A stretch of DNA of 64,000 nt from Variovorax guangxiensis (GTDB lineage: Bacteria; Pseudomonadota; Gammaproteobacteria; Burkholderiales; Burkholderiaceae_C): NCBI RefSeq assembly GCF_003952165.1, contig NZ_RXFT01000009.1, positions 248,001-312,000 on the forward strand, written 5' to 3'. Shown here one piece after another: positions 59,317 to 64,000 of this stretch. Within the stretch, counting starts at the first letter, position 1. Each line of letters begins with the position of its first letter. The notes below the pieces were generated by a model. It saw only the letters and a program-made list of their open reading frames with translations, had not been told where the DNA came from and ran no database searches. The translations under genes were made by a program, and so were the position numbers.

Positions 59317-60882
59317 TCAGTTCCTGCGGCGGCCTTGCACCCAGGCCACCGCCACGATGGCCATGGCGAGCAACCAGAGCGGCCAGAGGCCGAACGGTGC
59401 CACCCAGCGCGCGAAGGGCGTGAGGCCGCGACGGCCTTCCACGTTCGCCTCGAGCACGCCGCGCGTGAGGCGCGGCAGCTCGTGCGTGACGCGGCCCTGG
59501 GCGTCGATCACCACGGTGGCGCCGGTGTTGGTGGAGCGCACCATCGGCCGTGCGAACTCGAGCGCGCGCATGCGCGAGATCGACAGGTGCTCGTCGATGG
59601 CCACGGTGTCGCCGAACCAGGCGATGTTGCTCACATTGAGCAGGATGGTGGGCGCCGTGGTCTCGTCGCGGAAGTTCGCGCCGATCTCGTCGCCGAACAA
59701 GTCCTCGTAGCAGATGTTCGGCGCGATGCGCTGGCCCTGCCAGACGAAGGGCGCCTGGGCGAGCCCGCCGCGCGCGAAGTCGCCCAGCGGGATGTTCATC
59801 ATCTGGATGAACCAGCGGAAGCCCCAGGGAATGAATTCGCCGAAAGGCACGAGGTGGTGCTTGCTGTAGGCGTAGGGCTGCGCGTCGCCGGGGCGGAAGC
59901 CGAGCACCGCGTTGCTGTAGGTGCCCTGTCCTCCCAGCGGCAGGCCGACGATGGCGGCCTGGTTGCCCTCGCTGTAGCGGGCCTTGATCGCTTCGAGATA
60001 GCCGGCTGGCAGCTGCTGAGGCAGCAGCGGCAAGGCGGTTTCGGGCGTGACGACGAGCGAAGCCTTGGCATCGCGCAGTTGCTCGCCGTACCAGCGCAGC
60101 GCGGTCTCGATGCCGCCGCCGGGAATGAACTTCTCGTCCTGCGGGATGTTGCCCTGCAGGAGCGCGACGCTCAGGTTGCCGGCCGCGCCTTTCGCGCCTC
60201 GCACATCGTCGCGCAGCGCGGGCACGAGGTTCGGCACGGCAAACACGAATGCGATCAGCACCACGCCCTGCACGGCTTCCGCGATGCGCAGCGGGCGATG
60301 CAGCGCGACCAGCGCAACGGCCAGTGCTGCTGCGGCGCCGATGCCGTACACGCCCACCCACGGCGCGAGCGCGGCGAGCGGGCCTTCCACATGCGCATAG
60401 CCGCCCGCGCCCCACGGGAAGCCGGTGAACCAGCTGCCGCGCACCATCTCGGCCAGCGTCCAGAGAGCGGCGAAGACCAGCGCACCCGTCACCCGGCCGC
60501 TCGGCCCCCGCACGACGAACCACGCCGCGGCGACTGCGTAATAGAGGCCCAGTGCAGCAGCCAGCGCGAGCACGGCGATGGCCGCCAGCGGCGCCGGCAG
60601 GCCGCCATAGGTGTGCATCGAGATGAAGAGCCACCAGAAGCTGCCGGTGAGCCAGGCGGTGGAGAACAGCCAGCCGTGCAGCCCGGCACGTCGCCAGCCT
60701 GCGCCCTGCGAACGCAGTCCGTCCAACAGCCAGACGAACGCGCCAAGCGACAGCAGCTGCAGCCACCACAGCGGCTTTCCGCCGGCCGGCGAAGCCATCG
60801 AGAGCGCCTGCGCAAGCCCGGCGGCGACGAAGCCGAGCGGACGGAGGAAGGAGGCGAAGGAGGAAGCCGGCGCGCGAGCCAT
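59317..60882 (-). CDS. lnt: Apolipoprotein N-acyltransferase
   Basis: 521 residues. Membrane helices fill the N-terminal half. The nitrilase-like domain has the Glu in VVTPETALPLLP and the catalytic Cys in APNICYEDLFGDE. It adds the third acyl chain to lipoproteins at the inner membrane. It follows corC with a 1-bp stop/start overlap, the common ybeX-lnt pair. Confidence 0.95.
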   Translation of the reverse strand: MARAPASSFASFLRPLGFVAAGLAQALSMASPAGGKPLWWLQLLSLGAFVWLLDGLRSQGAGWRRAGLHGWLFSTAWLTGSFWWLFISMHTYGGLPAPLAAIAVLALAAALGLYYAVAAAWFVVRGPSGRVTGALVFAALWTLAEMVRGSWFTGFPWGAGGYAHVEGPLAALAPWVGVYGIGAAAALAVALVALHRPLRIAEAVQGVVLIAFVFAVPNLVPALRDDVRGAKGAAGNLSVALLQGNIPQDEKFIPGGGIETALRWYGEQLRDAKASLVVTPETALPLLPQQLPAGYLEAIKARYSEGNQAAIVGLPLGGQGTYSNAVLGFRPGDAQPYAYSKHHLVPFGEFIPWGFRWFIQMMNIPLGDFARGGLAQAPFVWQGQRIAPNICYEDLFGDEIGANFRDETTAPTILLNVSNIAWFGDTVAIDEHLSISRMRALEFARPMVRSTNTGATVVIDAQGRVTHELPRLTRGVLEANVEGRRGLTPFARWVAPFGLWPLWLLAMAIVAVAWVQGRRRN

Positions 60883-61760
60883 CAGTCGGCCGCGTCGCCG
60901 CCGCGCGCCGGAGACACCTTGAACCAGCGCACCGCGCCGCCCTTGGTGTGCAGCACTACGAAGTCGAAGCCGCCGATCGCATGGTGCTCGCCGCGCTTGG
61001 GCACGTGGCCCATCTCGTGCGCGATCAGGCCGCCGATGGTGTCGAAGTCTTCGCTGAGCTGTTCTTCGTCGAACACGATGCCGAAGGCCTCGGCGACGCG
61101 CTCGATGGGCGTGTCGCCCGAGACGCGGTAGGTGTGGTCGGCGAGGCCGAAGATGTCGCCCTCGTCCTCGGCGATGTCGAACTCGTCCTCGATCTCGCCG
61201 ACGATCTGCTCGAGCACGTCCTCGATGGTGATGAGGCCGGCCACGCGGCCGAACTCGTCGATGACGATGGCCAGGTGGTTGCGGTTGCCGCGGAACTCGC
61301 GCAGCAGGTCATTCAGGCCCTTGCTCTCGGGAACGAAGGTGGCCGGGCGCAGCAGCGCGCGGATGTTCAGGCCAGGCGCGCGCTGCAGCTTGAGCAGGTC
61401 CTTCGCGAGCAGGATGCCGATGATGTTTTCCTTCTCGCCCTCGTACACCGGAAAGCGCGAGTGCGCGGTGTCGATGACGAGATGCAGCAGCGCGTCGAAC
61501 GGGGCGTCGATGTTCACCAGGTCCATGCGCGGCGCGGCGACCATCACGTCGCCGGCGGTCATGTCGGCCATGCGCAGCACGCCTTCAAGCATCACGCGCG
61601 ACTCCGCGCCGATCACCTCGTTGTCCTCGGCGTCTGCCAGGGTTTCGATCAGCTCGTCGCGCGAATCGGGGCCGGGGTGGATGAATTCGGCGAGTTTCTG
61701 GAGAAAGCTGCGCTTGTCTTCCCGTTCGACGGGAGCGCGTTCAGGGTGAGGTTCGGCCAC
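60882..61760 (-). CDS. corC: CorC/YbeX family CBS-domain protein
   Basis: 292 residues without membrane segments. Two CBS domains (about 70-190, with DVMVAAPRMDLVNIDA and LRPATFVPESKGL) precede a CorC_HlyC domain (about 205-285). It is linked to magnesium/cobalt efflux and to ribosome or envelope maintenance in other bacteria. It is coupled to lnt. Confidence 0.93.
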   Translation of the reverse strand: MAEPHPERAPVEREDKRSFLQKLAEFIHPGPDSRDELIETLADAEDNEVIGAESRVMLEGVLRMADMTAGDVMVAAPRMDLVNIDAPFDALLHLVIDTAHSRFPVYEGEKENIIGILLAKDLLKLQRAPGLNIRALLRPATFVPESKGLNDLLREFRGNRNHLAIVIDEFGRVAGLITIEDVLEQIVGEIEDEFDIAEDEGDIFGLADHTYRVSGDTPIERVAEAFGIVFDEEQLSEDFDTIGGLIAHEMGHVPKRGEHHAIGGFDFVVLHTKGGAVRWFKVSPARGGDAAD

Positions 61761-61868
61761 TGCGGGAGGGCGGAGTTGAGGAGGGACAAGGATACCGGAT
61801 TGCGTGTGACACGCTCTACCGGCACTCCCCGAGGGTAAGTACGGAAGCAGCCGCCAGGGCCGCGGAGC

Positions 61869-62597
61869 TCAGGGCGCCGACTTCTTCCGGGCGTCGCGCA
61901 TGCCGCTGCGCACTTCCTGCAGGCTGGCCAGGAAGGCCCAGAACTGCTTGGCGCGGCTTTTGAGCGCGAAGTCGACGGCGGCGTAGTGCTCCAGGGCGAT
62001 CTCGCTCATTCGGCTGTCGAAGGTGGCGCTAGGCAGTTCGAGATGAGCCTCGGCTTCCGAGCCGCTGCGCACCACGGTGGCACCGGCGTTGCGGGCGATC
62101 TTCAGCATGGCGGCGTTCTCGCTCAGCGCATGGATGAAGAGCATGCCCACGCCTTCGTTGCGCGCCACGACCACCGCACGCTCGAAGAGGCGGGCGCCGT
62201 AGCCGCGTCCGCGGGCATGGGCCGACACGGAAACGCCGAACTCGGCGCAGTCGCTGTGCTGGTCGCCGGGGGCGAAGGCCAGGTGGGCCATCGCGATCAG
62301 GTCGAGGCGGCGGTTGTAGATGCCGAAGAGCTCGTCGCGCTCAAAATCGAGGCTGTCGACGTAGCGCTGGATTTGCTCGTCGGCCGCCGCGTAGCCGAAG
62401 CGCAGGTAGCGGTCGTGCGGCGTGAGGTCGAGCAGGTGGCGGGCGATGCGCTCGCGTTCGCGGGGGCCGATCGAGCGGATCGGCACCATCACCGGTTGAG
62501 GCGCGCTGACTGCGCGCGGTTGCGCCTCAACCATTGGCGCCTTCAGGAAAGAGCCAATGCCGAGAGACGCTTTGAGAAGGGTCTTGGCGGTAAGCAT
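61869..62597 (-). CDS. GNAT-family N-acetyltransferase
   Basis: 242 residues. An N-terminal extension of about 45 residues precedes the GNAT core. The acetyl-CoA motif is SAHARGRGYGARLFERAV, with FIHALSENAAMLKIARNAGA after it. The acceptor is unknown. It stands alone between corC and the Lrp gene. Confidence 0.85.
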   Translation of the reverse strand: MLTAKTLLKASLGIGSFLKAPMVEAQPRAVSAPQPVMVPIRSIGPRERERIARHLLDLTPHDRYLRFGYAAADEQIQRYVDSLDFERDELFGIYNRRLDLIAMAHLAFAPGDQHSDCAEFGVSVSAHARGRGYGARLFERAVVVARNEGVGMLFIHALSENAAMLKIARNAGATVVRSGSEAEAHLELPSATFDSRMSEIALEHYAAVDFALKSRAKQFWAFLASLQEVRSGMRDARKKSAP

Positions 62598-62706
62598 GGC
62601 TCCAATGTAAGGGTTTCCACCTAAACAACAAGTTCACAAGGTTAATCCGGGGACACATTCGTGACCCCTTACCAGAACGTGTGGCGCCATCGCAACCAAA
62701 TTGTGG

Positions 62707-63180
62707 CTAAACAGGCACAGCTGTTGTGGCCTTGACACGGTCGAGCACGAAGCTGGTCTTGCAGTCTTCCACGCTCGGGTGCTTGAGCAGGGTGTCCATG
62801 ATGAAGCGGCTGTAGTGAGCCATGTCGGCCACCACCACCCGCAGCAGGTAGTCCATGTCGCCGGTGAGGGCGGCGCATTCGACGACCTCGGGCCAGGTCT
62901 GCACGCTGGCGCGGAACAGGTCCATGGGGTTGCGCTTGTGGGTCTCGGTGTGCTTTTCCAGCCGCACGTTGAGGTAGGCGGTCAGCCCAAGGCCGACGGC
63001 TTCGGGCTGGACCAGGGCCACATAGCGGTCGATCACCCGATGCTCTTCCAGCCGCTTGACCCGGCGCAGCACGGCGCTGGGCGACAGGCTCACCTGCTCG
63101 GCGATCTGGTCGTAGGTGGCGCGGCCGTCTGCTTGCAGCGTGCGCAGAATGAGCCTATCAATCTTGTCCAGTGCTTCCAT
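62707..63180 (-). CDS. Lrp/AsnC family transcriptional regulator
   Basis: 157 residues. The HTH is DGRATYDQIAEQVSLSPSAV; the RAM domain contains GDMDYLLRVVVADMAHYSRF. It probably senses an amino acid. It is divergent from hppD and likely controls tyrosine catabolism, a frequent arrangement in this group. Confidence 0.92.
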   Translation of the reverse strand: MEALDKIDRLILRTLQADGRATYDQIAEQVSLSPSAVLRRVKRLEEHRVIDRYVALVQPEAVGLGLTAYLNVRLEKHTETHKRNPMDLFRASVQTWPEVVECAALTGDMDYLLRVVVADMAHYSRFIMDTLLKHPSVEDCKTSFVLDRVKATTAVPV

Positions 63181-63192
63181 TTCTACATTTTT

Positions 63193-63205
63193 GCAGTTTT
63201 ACTGC
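63193..63205. promoter_or_regulatory. Inverted repeat in the lrp-hppD divergent region
   Basis: GCAGT-TTT-ACTGC lies 13-25 bp upstream of the Lrp ATG in an AT-rich patch. It has the place and size of an autoregulatory Lrp-type site. Confidence 0.4.
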
Positions 63206-63335
63206 GCAAGAGCCACCATGGGCGCGTGGAAACGCAGAAAACCTGAGAGGCATCCACCCTACATTGCATGACCGGCCGATTTCGCGCCCTGTTATTCGTT
63301 CGATTCATTCAATCCCCACCCACCGGAGACCGCAC

Positions 63336-64000
63336 ATGAGCCAAGCCGACGCACCCGCCTTCACGCCCTGGGAGAACCCCATGGGCACCGACGGCTTTGA
63401 ATTCATCGAGTACGCGGCACCCGATCCTGTCGCCATGGGCAAGGTGTTCGAGCGCATGGGCTTCAAGGCCGTGGCCAAGCACCGCCACAAGAATGTGCTG
63501 CTGTACCGCCAGGGCACGATCAACTTCATCATCAACGCCGAGCCCGATTCGTTCGCGCAGCGCTTCGCGCGCCTGCATGGCCCCAGCGTCTGCGCCATCG
63601 CCTTCCGCGTGCAGGACGCCAAGTTCGCCTACGAGCGCGCCATTTCGCTGGGCGCCTGGGGCTTCGCCGACAAGGCCGGCCCGGGCGAGCTGAACATTCC
63701 CGCCATCAAGGGCATCGGCGACAGCCTGATCTACCTGGTCGACCGCTGGCGCGGCAAGAACGGCGCGAAGCCGGGCGACATCGGCAACATCGGCTTCTTC
63801 GACGTCGACTTCGAGGCGCTGCCGGGCCTGACGGCCGAAGAGGCGCTGGCCCCGGTGGGCAACGGCCTGACCTACATCGACCACCTGACACACAACGTGC
63901 ACCGCGGCCGCATGAACGAGTGGGCCGAGTTCTACGAGCGCCTGTTCAACTTCCGCGAAGTGAAGTACTTCGACATCGAAGGCCAGGTCACCGGCGTGAA
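63336..64000 (+). CDS. hppD: 4-Hydroxyphenylpyruvate dioxygenase, cut by the right edge
   Basis: The first 221 codons are visible, from ATG 63336 after CCGGAGA. MGTDGFEFIEYAAPDP is the usual N-terminus; VGNGLTYIDHLTHNVHRGRM contains the first iron-ligand His (DHLTHNV). The enzyme turns 4-hydroxyphenylpyruvate into homogentisate in tyrosine breakdown. The C-terminal half with the other iron ligands is outside the window. Confidence 0.95.
   Translation, partial: MSQADAPAFTPWENPMGTDGFEFIEYAAPDPVAMGKVFERMGFKAVAKHRHKNVLLYRQGTINFIINAEPDSFAQRFARLHGPSVCAIAFRVQDAKFAYERAISLGAWGFADKAGPGELNIPAIKGIGDSLIYLVDRWRGKNGAKPGDIGNIGFFDVDFEALPGLTAEEALAPVGNGLTYIDHLTHNVHRGRMNEWAEFYERLFNFREVKYFDIEGQVTGV

Overview
The window is a high-GC bacterial chromosome segment that looks like a Comamonadaceae betaproteobacterium close to Variovorax. 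This is inferred from gene content and order: a Bug/TctC-type periplasmic receptor, a leucine/isovalerate (liu) operon, aceK, a Csu-type fimbrial locus, ybeX-lnt, Lrp next to hppD, and dense typical operons. It is an inference without a search. No rRNA, tRNA, insertion sequence, integrase or CRISPR array was found. Both window edges cut a gene: a CoA-transferase on the left and hppD on the right.

Layout. 1-5.4 kb: minus-strand catabolic set (ghrA, IclR regulator, cupin, TctC receptor, CaiB/BaiF CoA-transferase), an EthD protein and a YfcF-like glutathione transferase. 5.5-15.9 kb: a DUF4349 lipoprotein and the minus-strand liu operon (isovaleryl-CoA dehydrogenase, acyl-CoA synthetase, both methylcrotonyl-CoA carboxylase subunits, methylglutaconyl-CoA hydratase, a DUF4126 membrane protein), with a divergent AraC regulator. 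15.9-19 kb: a possible immunity protein, thioredoxin, HAD phosphatase, a 660-bp structured inverted-repeat element, and an SDR. 19-25.6 kb: RluA-type pseudouridine synthase overlapping an LRR-protein kinase gene, an MBL hydrolase divergent from a LiuR-like MerR regulator with a 20-bp palindrome between them, carbonic anhydrase and aceK. 25.6-32.5 kb: thiolase, M20 carboxypeptidase, acyl-CoA dehydrogenase, phosphoesterase, exported amidase and a LuxR regulator. 32.7-42.6 kb: YchJ, TPP riboswitch and thiC, then a minus-strand housekeeping operon (glyQ-glyS-[small ORF + nucleotidyltransferase]-gmhB-plsC-ygjP), and a PAP2 phosphatase. 42.6-52.2 kb: periplasmic asparaginase divergent from a TetR regulator, a proline-rich lipoprotein with a YfaP-like domain, two paralogous exported proteins of unknown family, and a four-gene Csu-type chaperone-usher operon. 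52.4-59.3 kb: a plus-strand operon (flavodoxin-fold reductase, amidohydrolase, creatininase-family protein, ABC importer, FAD oxidase) preceded by a consensus-perfect sigma-54 promoter. 59.3-64 kb: lnt, corC/ybeX, GNAT, Lrp and hppD.

How the genes fit together. Leucine and isovalerate are taken down to HMG-CoA by liuA/B/C/D; no HMG-CoA lyase is visible in the window. The sigma-54 operon looks like a nitrogen-limitation-induced scavenging route for an unidentified N-containing (probably cyclic amide or amidine) compound. The asparaginase and amidase add further amide-nitrogen release.

The most unusual item is the pair of ~232-bp inverted arms at 17559-18217. Each arm folds into the same set of hairpins, and several stems differ in sequence between the arms while staying perfectly complementary. 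That argues for selection on a structured RNA or single-stranded DNA. Other candidates are the fimbria-linked paralog pair, the nucleotidyltransferase module inside the glyQS operon, the LRR-kinase, and a CATGCC hexamer cluster between ansB and its TetR neighbour.
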